Shown here one piece after another: positions 6,933 to 13,129 of a DNA stretch of 13,129 nt. Both the position numbers and the translations under genes were made by a program. Below the pieces are notes generated by a model. The model ran no database searches, was not told the DNA's origin, and saw nothing but the letters and a program-made list of their open reading frames with translations. The stretch is from Methanosphaera sp. Its GTDB lineage: Archaea; Methanobacteriota; Methanobacteria; Methanobacteriales; Methanobacteriaceae. Where the stretch lies: NCBI GenBank assembly GCA_021199865.1, contig JAJQHG010000146.1, positions 1-13,129 of the forward strand, in the 5' to 3' direction. How positions within the stretch are numbered: position 1 is the first letter of the stretch; every line of letters begins with the position of its first letter.

Positions 6933-7538
6933 TTTTATTACTCTTGCAGGACTTCCAACAGCCACAGTATTTGATGGAATATCTCTTGTTACAACAGATT
7001 CTGCACCAATAACAACATTATCACCAATAGTTACACCAGAACATATTATTGCATTTGCACCTATCCAGCAACGATCACCAATAGTTATAGGTGCATGCAT
7101 GTTTGTAAAGGTATACTCAATATTCTCCTTAAAGTTTCCATCACTATCAATGCATTCATCATCATACTTCGGATCAACAGGCTTTATTCTCTCATATGTG
7201 CTTGTTGGATGATCAGCACATAATACATTTACACCTGGACCTAGAAGTGTATAATCACCAATACTAACGGTATCTGTATCAAGAAATACACAGTTAATAT
7301 TAATAAATGAACCTTTACCAACATGTATATTTGAGCCAATATTACAGTTGAATGGTGTTAATATCTCAGTATTCTCACCAAAACTTCCAAGTAATTCCTT
7401 TAGTATCCTATTCTTATTTTCATTATCAGTTGGTTTCAGGTTATTTAGTTCATATGTTAATTCATATGCTCTATTAAACTTCTTTGCTTCTACAATATCT
7501 TGGGTTAGAGGGCCACGAATTAAATTATGTTTATCCAT
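6921..7538 (-). CDS. Maltose/galactoside-type sugar O-acetyltransferase (hexapeptide repeat)
   Basis: A 205-residue acetyl-CoA-dependent O-acetyltransferase of the LacA/Maa/NodL group. The N-terminal helical part (1-55, with FNRAYELTYELNNL) resembles the Maa/LacA cap. From about 56 a left-handed beta-helix of hexapeptide turns follows (ILTPFNCNIGSNIHVG, VSIGDYTLLGPGVNV, ITIGDRCWIGANA, VTIGDNVVIGAESVV), ending with AVGSPARVI. H110 in CADHP matches the catalytic histidine of this family. An insertion at about 121-147, acidic and charged, is longer than the loop in LacA and may shape the acceptor pocket. The acceptor sugar is unknown. The ATG at 7538 has a GTGA-type site with short spacing; only eight bases separate it from the preceding gene, so it is the last gene of a three-gene run. 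Confidence 0.9.
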   Translation of the reverse strand: MDKHNLIRGPLTQDIVEAKKFNRAYELTYELNNLKPTDNENKNRILKELLGSFGENTEILTPFNCNIGSNIHVGKGSFININCVFLDTDTVSIGDYTLLGPGVNVLCADHPTSTYERIKPVDPKYDDECIDSDGNFKENIEYTFTNMHAPITIGDRCWIGANAIICSGVTIGDNVVIGAESVVTRDIPSNTVAVGSPARVIKENK

Positions 7539-7546
7539 ATTCTCAC

Positions 7547-8089
7547 TTATACTGTTTTTCCCATCTGGTATGCTTCATCATATGCAGGAGTATTCTTTAT
7601 TTCTCCTATCTCCCATGCATTATTTCCATAGATAATTCCTTTCTCATGTGGATTTGGAAGACAGTCAAGATAGCCCCTAATATCTTCTACAGTTCTTTCC
7701 ATCAATGTTTTATCCTTTGTTGCAGCTACTATTATAATATATACTTCTTTGTCACTAAATTTCTGGTATCTTGGTACAGTTCTATCAATTAATACTTTTA
7801 GTTGTCCAGATAATGTGTAGAAATATACTGGTGTTGCAAATACTATTACGTCAGCCTTTTGCATACTATCAAGAATCTCGGGCATATCATCATCTATCTT
7901 TAGACAGTTATCATTACCTGTTTTGAAACATGCATTACATCCATAGCAGTACTTTATATTCTTTTCTTGTACAAATATTTTTTCTATGTTTGCTCCAGTT
8001 TCCTTTGCGGCCTTAATAAATTGGTCACATAATATGTTTGTGTTTCCATCTAACCTTGGACTTCCCATTAATACTAAAACATTCTTCAT
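7547..8089 (-). CDS. Iron-sulfur flavoprotein-like FMN-dependent oxidoreductase
   Basis: A 180-residue flavodoxin-fold protein of the NADPH-dependent FMN reductase/iron-sulfur flavoprotein family. The N-terminus VLVLMGSPRLDGNTN holds the FMN phosphate loop, and ATPVYFYTLSGQLKVLIDR is the usual second flavin-binding stretch. Cysteines C48, C51, C54 and C62 form a compact CX2CX2CX7C cluster, the arrangement that binds the [4Fe-4S] cluster in Isf of Methanosarcina, which reduces oxygen and peroxide. A simple NAD(P)H:FMN or quinone reductase is an alternative, since some relatives keep these cysteines without a proven cluster. The frame opens at an ATG at 8098, but the ATG at 8089 is preferred because AAGGA lies nine bases before it and directly abuts the first. 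It is the middle gene of the run, with a 20-base gap upstream and an eight-base-plus gap downstream. Confidence 0.85.
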   Translation of the reverse strand: MKNVLVLMGSPRLDGNTNILCDQFIKAAKETGANIEKIFVQEKNIKYCYGCNACFKTGNDNCLKIDDDMPEILDSMQKADVIVFATPVYFYTLSGQLKVLIDRTVPRYQKFSDKEVYIIIVAATKDKTLMERTVEDIRGYLDCLPNPHEKGIIYGNNAWEIGEIKNTPAYDEAYQMGKTV

Positions 8090-8109
8090 ATAATCCATTC
8101 CTTATTATA

Positions 8110-8460
8110 TCATTCATTATTTTCTAATTGATTTTCAAGGTATTTTATCTTGGCTTTGAGGTAATCTATTTGTTTATTATAGTATTCCTCCTCTTTATCT
8201 TTTGATTCATACAGATTTCTCATCAATATATCTATTTTCTTCTGACAGTCTGCTATTGATTCATCTCGCTGTTTTTCTAGTTTTTCTACTTCTGTTTTTA
8301 GTTCATCAATGTATTCTTGTGTCATATCATCTTCATCTAAATCTAATTCTTGAGTAATAGCTTTATCAAGAAGATCTTGTAGTTTTAGTCCTTTCTGTTT
8401 AACTAGATCCATTTTCTCCTTGTTTACTTTAACACATGTACTTTTATCAAATTTAGTCAT
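8110..8460 (-). CDS. Small coiled-coil protein with probable ribbon-helix-helix N-terminus
   Basis: A 116-residue protein in two parts. Residues 8-40 (CVKVNKEKMDLVKQKG, LKLQDLLDKAITQEL) fit the strand-helix-helix pattern of a ribbon-helix-helix DNA-binding domain. Residues 50-116 are a long charged heptad-like helix (ELKTEVEKLEKQRDE, KAKIKYLENQLENN) that should form a coiled coil. The family function is unknown to me; a dimeric DNA-binding regulator is an inference, and a structural coiled-coil protein is the alternative. The ATG at 8460 has AAGGA about ten bases upstream (8475-8471). It is the first gene of the run with the flavoprotein and acetyltransferase. As a putative regulator next to a repeat-rich divergent intergenic region it could control that region. 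Confidence 0.7.
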   Translation of the reverse strand: MTKFDKSTCVKVNKEKMDLVKQKGLKLQDLLDKAITQELDLDEDDMTQEYIDELKTEVEKLEKQRDESIADCQKKIDILMRNLYESKDKEEEYYNKQIDYLKAKIKYLENQLENNE

Positions 8461-8489
8461 GATGATGACTTCCTTATCATTATAATCTA

Positions 8490-8503
8490 ATATATATATA
8501 AAC
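8490..8503 (-). promoter_or_regulatory. TATA-like box upstream of the three-gene minus-strand run
   Basis: The minus strand carries an uninterrupted TTTATATATATATTA-like box about 30-43 bases before the ATG at 8460. It is the only strong TATA-like run close to that gene, though the implied leader is short and would barely hold the AAGGA site at 8475-8471. Start site uncertain. Confidence 0.35.
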
Positions 8504-8644
8504 TATTTTTAATTTTTTTAATATATGTACTTTCCTTTTTGGTCAAATTTGTATAATATACCTAATTTAATTTAAATTACTTTTTATTCTTTCTATAAAT
8601 TTTAGTTTTTCTATAAATATATTACATATTTTAACTAAATATGA

Positions 8645-8719
8645 TATTAGTATATTATACTAATACAGTAATATGATATACTAATTTCCAGACTAGACAA
8701 AAACTTGATCAGACTAGAC
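8645..8719. promoter_or_regulatory. Cluster of inverted and direct repeats with 21-bp spacing, probable operator
   Basis: Upstream of the membrane-protein gene lies a perfect inverted repeat, TATTAGTATA (8645-8654), one base, TATACTAATA (8656-8665). Its right half TATACTAAT recurs at 8677-8685, 21 bases on. A second motif CAGACTAGAC occurs at 8689-8698 and 8710-8719, again 21 bases apart. ATATGATAT also occurs at 8639-8647 and 8671-8679. Two helical turns between sites puts them on the same DNA face, as expected for cooperative binding of a dimeric regulator. The cluster lies 29-103 bases before the ATG at 8748, so it covers the promoter and leader region of the plus-strand operon. Confidence 0.55.
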
Positions 8720-8747
8720 TTTTAAAACATTTTTTGAGTGGATATAA

Positions 8748-9350
8748 ATGAATTCTTCTGACTTTATAACTAAAATCTTAATGTTCATATTAACAGTAGT
8801 TATATCCCTAATTCTATCCTTGATAGGACTAAATACTGTGATAATATTTGTATTAATAGGATTCTTAGTATCATATGTAACAGTATCTAGACTAACAGCA
8901 CTAACTACTGGAGTAGCATACACATTAATAGAATATTTTTTAACATATACTAATAGTTCAGTTATAGCTAGTTACATACCCTCAGAACTCACAATAACAA
9001 GTTCTACTACAAATATAATTACTAGATCAATATATGGATTAATAATACCCGAATTAATAACAATAATAGTAGTAGGATTATCTGCTATGGCAGGATATAT
9101 TCTAGCAACAAGAAACACTACCACAAGTAATACACAAGAGGATAACATTCCTAATAGACATTACTATAATTATGAAGAAAATAGTAACACAACATACTTT
9201 GATAATAATGAGGATTATGGGCAAGCCTATGAAGAAGAAGGATATGAACAAGAACAATATGAAGAAGAATATGAACAGGAAGATACCTACACAGATATGA
9301 ATGAAATATATGATCCAATCTCAAAAAGTAAGTACAACAATAAGAAATAA
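8748..9350 (+). CDS. Membrane protein with acidic Tyr/Glu-rich cytosolic or exposed tail
   Basis: A 200-residue protein I cannot assign to a named family. Strong membrane segments lie at about 9-27 and 29-47, a weaker one at 50-66, and a further strong one at about 98-120 (IIPELITIIVVGLSAMAGYILAT). The part between, 67-95, is polar and Ser/Thr-rich. Residues 122-200 form a hydrophilic, probably disordered tail, first Asn/Thr-rich, then tyrosine and glutamate repeats such as EEEGYEQEQYEEEYEQED, ending in a short lysine-rich stretch. No signal-peptidase or catalytic motif is seen. The ATG at 8748 has only a weak GTGGA-like site. Its stop overlaps or lies 23 bases before the FAD oxidoreductase start, so the two are almost surely cotranscribed; the protein could anchor the oxidoreductase at the membrane. 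Confidence 0.75.
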   Translation: MNSSDFITKILMFILTVVISLILSLIGLNTVIIFVLIGFLVSYVTVSRLTALTTGVAYTLIEYFLTYTNSSVIASYIPSELTITSSTTNIITRSIYGLIIPELITIIVVGLSAMAGYILATRNTTTSNTQEDNIPNRHYYNYEENSNTTYFDNNEDYGQAYEEEGYEQEQYEEEYEQEDTYTDMNEIYDPISKSKYNNKK

Positions 9351-9373
9351 TGTTTAATAAGAAAGTGAAATCA

Positions 9374-10588
9374 ATGAAAAATGTTATTATAGTAGGAGCA
9401 GGTACTGGTGGATTAAGTACAGCTAGAGAACTATCAAAGAATCCTGATGTAAACATAACAATAATAGAAAAAGGACCATTATGTAATCCAGAGGATGCAT
9501 ATAATTATTATGATACATGGGATAAGAGTGAGATAGAACTAATAAAATCAACATCTGTTGGAGGATCATCATTAGTAATTGCTGGAAACTTTGTACCAAC
9601 ATTAGTAGATGAACTAGCAAAGTATGATATAGATATAAAGCCTCAAATGAAACAGTTAGAGGAAGAACTATCAATAAAACCTATGCCTGAAAGTCATGTA
9701 GGAAAAATAGATAAACTACTAGAAAAGTCAGCAAAGGAGTTAGGATTAGACCTACAACCAATGCCAAAGGCAATAAATCCCGATAAATGTGTACAGTGTG
9801 GAAAATGTGCATGGGGATGTCCTCATGGTGCAAAGTGGAGTTCACTAGAAGACCTAAAAGTAGCACAGGAGAATGGTGCAAAACTCATAACAGATGAGGG
9901 TGTAATAAAACTCTTAATAGAAGATGGTAAAATAAAGGGAGTTATTACAGACCAGGCAAACACATATCTAGCAGATGTAGTAGTACTAGCAGCTGGTGGA
10001 ATAGTAACACCTAAGATACTTAGAGTATCTGGAATTGATGCAGGTAACACTCTAGCAATAGATCCATTCGTAACAATAGGTGGATATTATAAGGGGGCAC
10101 GTCAAGATCATCAAATACAGATGAATAAGTTCATAAAACTACCAAATACAATAATATCCCCACATACTAGTCAGTATGTTCTACCAAAGATACAAAAAAC
10201 TCATCCTGATGCAACAGTAGATGATATAATAAGCTTCATGGTAAAAGTACCAGATAAAACAAATGGAACAATAACAGCTAATACTACAAATAAGTTTATT
10301 GACCATGAAGATGCAGTATTAATAGCAGAAGGATGTGGAGTAGCAGCAAACATACTAGTTAATGCTGGAGCAGATATTAATAGTATCTCCTCAACACATA
10401 TACGTGGAGCACACCTAATATCATCAGCAAAAATAGGTGAAGTAGTAAACTCTAATCTTGAAACAGAAGTTGAAAACTTATATATTGCTGATGGATCCGT
10501 ACTTCCAACAACAGAAGGAATACCACCAATGTATGTGATATTAGCATTATCACGTAGACTTGGTCAATATCTATGTGACACATTATAA
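9374..10588 (+). CDS. GMC-type FAD-dependent oxidoreductase with [4Fe-4S] motif
   Basis: A 404-residue flavoprotein. The N-terminus VIIVGAGTGGLSTA (4-17) is the FAD-binding Rossmann motif, with an acidic end of strand 2 at IIEKG. TSVGGSS at 60-66 is typical of GMC enzymes, and the C-terminal segment (GAHLISSAKIGEVV, then YIADGSVLPTTEGIPPM) is the GMC FAD/active-site region. C139, C142, C145 and C149 (CVQCGKCAWGCPHGAKW) form a CX2CX2CX3C [4Fe-4S] site inserted in the flavoprotein, so electrons can pass between FAD and an Fe-S partner. It is shorter than alcohol or choline oxidases, which have 500 or more residues. Substrate unknown; a dehydrogenase for an alcohol or lipid-like substrate, or a polyprenyl reductase-like role, is conceivable. 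The frame opens at an ATG at 9350 overlapping the upstream stop, but the ATG at 9374 has AGTGA at good spacing and gives the usual N-terminus. Confidence 0.85.
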   Translation: MKNVIIVGAGTGGLSTARELSKNPDVNITIIEKGPLCNPEDAYNYYDTWDKSEIELIKSTSVGGSSLVIAGNFVPTLVDELAKYDIDIKPQMKQLEEELSIKPMPESHVGKIDKLLEKSAKELGLDLQPMPKAINPDKCVQCGKCAWGCPHGAKWSSLEDLKVAQENGAKLITDEGVIKLLIEDGKIKGVITDQANTYLADVVVLAAGGIVTPKILRVSGIDAGNTLAIDPFVTIGGYYKGARQDHQIQMNKFIKLPNTIISPHTSQYVLPKIQKTHPDATVDDIISFMVKVPDKTNGTITANTTNKFIDHEDAVLIAEGCGVAANILVNAGADINSISSTHIRGAHLISSAKIGEVVNSNLETEVENLYIADGSVLPTTEGIPPMYVILALSRRLGQYLCDTL

Positions 10589-10597
10589 AACAAGTTT

Positions 10598-10632
10598 TAA
10601 GACATGTGAATGTCTTACTTTTCTTTTTTTTT
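10598..10632 (+). terminator. Hairpin and T-run terminator after the FAD oxidoreductase
   Basis: A perfect 8-bp stem TAAGACAT (10598-10605), loop GTGA, ATGTCTTA (10610-10617) is followed by CTTTTCTTTTTTTT. It begins ten bases after the stop codon and looks like a classic intrinsic terminator; in archaea the T-run alone may be enough. Confidence 0.75.
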
Positions 10633-10658
10633 AAATATTTAATTAATTAATTCTTATT

Positions 10659-10679
10659 CCATATAAAAAAAAAGTATGG
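10659..10679 (-). terminator. T-run terminator after thiI
   Basis: On the minus strand a run of nine T (10673-10665) begins 15 bases after the thiI stop codon. It is flanked by CCATA and TATGG arms (10679-10675 and 10663-10659) that can form a short stem around the run. It is the expected archaeal oligo-T signal for the minus-strand operon, and is convergent with the plus-strand terminator. Confidence 0.55.
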
Positions 10680-10687
10680 GATGGAGG

Positions 10688-11839
10688 TTATAATTCTATT
10701 TCTTTAATAGTTCCATAGATATCCTCTAGAATCTCTTTTTGATTAACATCTTCTATTATCTTGTTTACAAACTCTAGGTCTGCATGAGTTTCAGGATATC
10801 TTGGAACAGCACTACAACCACCATCATTAACTATTGATATTTCATATGAACTAATATCTTTAGCAATAGCTTCTATCTCTATTTTATCCATACTAATTAG
10901 TGGACTAAATATTGGCATTTTACAATGATAACGTGTTGCCTTAATATTATTCAGGGTCTGTGAGGCAACTTGTCCTATACTACTACCATCAACAATTGCT
11001 TTAGCATCAATTTTCTTAGCCAGATGTGCTGCACTTTGATACATTCCACTCTTACATAGTACACATGTCATGCGTGGTGGTGCATCACTTTTCATCTTCT
11101 CTAAGTATTTACCTAGATGTATAGTGTATAAATGTATTTTAGATCCAAGAGAGTATCGTTGTAGATTTCTGGCCTGTTTTACTACCTTTTCTAGGGTATC
11201 ATGGGTGTATGGATCATTATCACAGTGAAGTAAGCTTATGCTACACCCTCTTTTTAACATATTATATGCAGCTACAGGGGAGTCTATACCTCCACTAATA
11301 AGACATACTACTCTTCCCTGACTTCCTACAGGTAGTCCTCCTAAGCCCTTTATCTTTTCATGATACATGTATGTGATATTATCACGTACTTCTACATATA
11401 ATGTAAAGTCTGGTTTGGATAGATTAACCTTTGCATTAGTTTTCTTTACTACAACAGATCCACAGTATCCTGCCATTTCTTGACTAGTAAAGTCATGTGT
11501 TCCTACTCTTCTACATTTAACTGCAAATGTATCTTCATCAGGATTAAATATATCTTCATCAATAACTTTATCAATAATTGTGTTAATTAGGGCATCTATT
11601 GATTCTTTTTTAGTTTCTGTTTCCATTATTGGACTATATGATACTATTCCAAATACACGTCCTAGTACGTCATGAACATGTTCATCAGGTTCATCTGTTT
11701 CAATTGTTATTCTGCCCTGATTATTTTGGTATGTTATATCTAGTTCTGTTTCAATGTTTTCTAGTAATGTATTTTCAAATTTACGTCTTATCTTCGGACT
11801 TTTTATTCCTATTTCTCCATATCTTATTATGTATTTCAT
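10688..11839 (-). CDS. thiI: tRNA 4-thiouridine synthase ThiI, archaeal Fe-S type
   Basis: A 383-residue enzyme that adenylates and thiolates uridine 8 of tRNA to 4-thiouridine. The N-terminal ferredoxin-like and THUMP domains (about 1-165) bind tRNA. The PP-loop ATP pyrophosphatase motif CLISGGIDSPVAAY spans 179-192. It has no C-terminal rhodanese domain, as is normal in methanogens. Cysteines C259 and C262 (TCVLC) and C342 (GGCSAVPRYPETHA) match the three cysteines that hold an Fe-S cluster needed for thiolation in methanogen ThiI, which probably takes sulfide rather than a persulfide relay as sulfur source. The ATG at 11839 has a strong AAGGAG eight bases upstream that begins within the last bases of the preceding gene; the gap is 12 bases, so it is the second gene of an operon with the VWA protein. 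Confidence 0.95.
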   Translation of the reverse strand: MKYIIRYGEIGIKSPKIRRKFENTLLENIETELDITYQNNQGRITIETDEPDEHVHDVLGRVFGIVSYSPIMETETKKESIDALINTIIDKVIDEDIFNPDEDTFAVKCRRVGTHDFTSQEMAGYCGSVVVKKTNAKVNLSKPDFTLYVEVRDNITYMYHEKIKGLGGLPVGSQGRVVCLISGGIDSPVAAYNMLKRGCSISLLHCDNDPYTHDTLEKVVKQARNLQRYSLGSKIHLYTIHLGKYLEKMKSDAPPRMTCVLCKSGMYQSAAHLAKKIDAKAIVDGSSIGQVASQTLNNIKATRYHCKMPIFSPLISMDKIEIEAIAKDISSYEISIVNDGGCSAVPRYPETHADLEFVNKIIEDVNQKEILEDIYGTIKEIEL

Positions 11840-11851
11840 TAATTAAACTCC

Positions 11852-13003
11852 TTATAGGTTAACAATCATTCTACTTAGATTATCCAGATTTTCTATTTCA
11901 TATACTTGTGCTCCTGCATCTTCATAATCTTTTACACAACTTGTTGGTGTATTCCACCGTATCTTCTTTTCTGGATTAAATATGAGTACTTTGGAGCTTT
12001 TCTGTACGATTTCTTTTAATACTTTTGCACTTTCAAGCACTCCATCTTCATCTCTTTTTCCTCTCCAGTCTCTACAGTCTGATAATAGTATTACTATACT
12101 CCTATGATTAAGTGGAGCCATGTTTCTAAACTGTCTAAATGATTTAGTCATGTTTGATTGTCCATGTAACATTCCACGTTTTATTCTCTGATTCATTATA
12201 CTTTCATATGTTTCATTATATGTCTCACTATTTAGTGAGTCTGTTGTATCAAGTACATTACTATCAAATTCATAGCTATATATTTTATCAAAGGATTTCT
12301 GACAACCATATATTATTGAGAAGAACCAGTTACTTATCCAGTCACATGATCCACTAACATCACTTAGGAATATGTGCTTGTTTTTATGTATATTTGGTTT
12401 CTCTGTCTCTAGATTTATTAGTTTTCCACCATTTTTAAGATTTTTTCTTATGGTTTTAGCCATATCTATATTGTTACTATGTTGTCTTTTCTTTCTATGG
12501 TTACGTTGATTAGCTATGCGATCACCTAGTTTTCGACATAGATCTATTATTCTCTCATCAAAGGTGTTTATATGTGAAATATCAGCTTTTAATAAATCTT
12601 TTTCATGTATTCGGTTGTACTCTATTTCATCAATATCAAAGTCTTGTGGAAGCATTTTTTCTATTACTGTGTCTGCTTCTGCTTGGCTTGTTTGGTTCAT
12701 TATGTCTTCGGGTAGTATATGTTCATCTTCCATGGGGTTTCTATAATCTTGGCTACTAGTCTTATCTAATTGTTTTTTGTCATCAGGTATGTTGAATAGA
12801 CTTTCAAATGCTTCAATAAACTTATAATTGTCATGGTGATCCTTTATGTATACACTTTGTAGTGCAGATTGTAGTTGTTTTAGATCGTTTTGATCTTTCA
12901 TTATGTCCCATACATCACATGCTGTTTGGGTACTACGTATACTTACTGGTACACCGTTATCTCTAAGTTTTGTTGATAGAGCAACTATTCTTTTGTTAAT
13001 CAT
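11852..13003 (-). CDS. CoxE-like von Willebrand factor A domain protein
   Basis: A 383-residue soluble protein of the CoxE/VWA family. The N-terminal helical region (1-75, with LRDNGVPVSI, ALQSVYIKD, FIEAFESLF) has the CoxE pattern. An acidic middle (about 75-150) and a basic stretch (QRNHRKKRQHSN, 166-177) follow, then a VWA domain from about 208. The metal-ion site is complete: D215-x-S217-x-S219 (DVSGS), T286 and D309 (LLSDCRDW). Such proteins normally act with a MoxR-type AAA+ ATPase as metal-insertion or complex-remodelling chaperones. No MoxR gene is present in the 126 bases upstream within the window, so a partner would have to lie further out or elsewhere. The ATG at 13003 has AGGAAGA seven bases upstream. 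It is followed after 12 bases by thiI. Confidence 0.85.
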   Translation of the reverse strand: MINKRIVALSTKLRDNGVPVSIRSTQTACDVWDIMKDQNDLKQLQSALQSVYIKDHHDNYKFIEAFESLFNIPDDKKQLDKTSSQDYRNPMEDEHILPEDIMNQTSQAEADTVIEKMLPQDFDIDEIEYNRIHEKDLLKADISHINTFDERIIDLCRKLGDRIANQRNHRKKRQHSNNIDMAKTIRKNLKNGGKLINLETEKPNIHKNKHIFLSDVSGSCDWISNWFFSIIYGCQKSFDKIYSYEFDSNVLDTTDSLNSETYNETYESIMNQRIKRGMLHGQSNMTKSFRQFRNMAPLNHRSIVILLSDCRDWRGKRDEDGVLESAKVLKEIVQKSSKVLIFNPEKKIRWNTPTSCVKDYEDAGAQVYEIENLDNLSRMIVNL

Positions 13004-13129
13004 AGAAATCTCTTCCTGTGTCTATTAGTATATATTATGATTGTGATTATATTTTTTATTATAGATTAACAATTGTTATATTTATTTATTATTATAATAA
13101 AACTTTTTATTGCTCTAAAAATCTATACC
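13004..13129 (-). promoter_or_regulatory. AT-rich leader and promoter region of the VWA-thiI operon
   Basis: No reading frame of note occurs here. Next to the gene is an AGGAAGA ribosome site (13017-13011 on the minus strand). Further out the minus strand offers AT-rich TATA candidates around 13046-13056 and 13085-13100; none can be singled out. The window ends before any upstream gene is reached. Confidence 0.35.

Noticed and set aside
7348..7792. Plus-strand frames across the acetyltransferase and flavoprotein genes
   Set aside because: They are antisense to two well-recognised proteins, rich in Phe, Ser and Cys as expected for reversed AT-rich codons, and lack start signals.
8090..8098. 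First ATG of the flavoprotein at 8098
   Set aside because: Its AAGGA site directly abuts the codon, leaving no spacer; the ATG nine bases on has proper spacing and gives the usual family N-terminus.
9151..10050. Minus-strand frames opposite the membrane-protein tail and the FAD oxidoreductase
   Set aside because: They are low-complexity shadows (His/Leu/Tyr or Ser/Ala-rich) of real plus-strand genes.

Overview
The window reads as chromosomal DNA of a very AT-rich methanogenic archaeon of the order Methanobacteriales, most like Methanosphaera. The order is suggested by an archaeal Lhr helicase paired with a metallophosphoesterase, a NucS/EndoMS endonuclease, an MTH538-type TIR-like protein, a ThiI without rhodanese domain but with the three cysteines of the Fe-S type, archaeal TATA-like boxes and GGAGG ribosome binding sites. 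The genus is inferred from base composition and gene content only; no database was searched. I see no rRNA, tRNA, CRISPR array, insertion sequence or prophage.

Layout. Positions 1-557 are a gene-free AT-rich gap. At 558-3873 (minus) a metallophosphoesterase and the helicase Lhr form an overlapping pair; lhr apparently starts with TTG inside the end of the upstream gene. A palindromic TATA region separates this pair from a divergent HEAT-repeat gene (3992-4579, plus). A nitrilase-family amidohydrolase (4601-5422, minus) and a ThsB/MTH538-like TIR-domain gene (5538-5936, plus) share a second two-way promoter. Converging on the latter is nucS (5958-6722, minus), whose homology and ribosome binding site point to a non-canonical ATA start codon.

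At 6921-8460 (minus) lies a three-gene run: a probable ribbon-helix-helix/coiled-coil protein, an iron-sulfur-flavoprotein-like FMN protein, and a maltose/galactoside-type O-acetyltransferase. Divergent from it, behind a cluster of repeats with 21-bp spacing, is a two-gene unit (8748-10588, plus): a membrane protein with an acidic Tyr/Glu-rich tail and a GMC-type FAD oxidoreductase carrying a [4Fe-4S] motif. A hairpin/T-run terminator follows. The last part (10688-13003, minus) is a CoxE-like von Willebrand A protein followed 12 bases later by thiI.

Together the left half is rich in nucleic-acid repair and possible defence genes (Lhr, MPE, NucS, TIR-like). The right half is rich in redox and Fe-S genes (FMN/Fe-S protein, FAD/Fe-S oxidoreductase, ThiI). 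The most useful observations are the ATA start of nucS, the orphan TIR-like protein that seems to lack the catalytic glutamate, and the 21-bp repeat array between two divergent redox operons.
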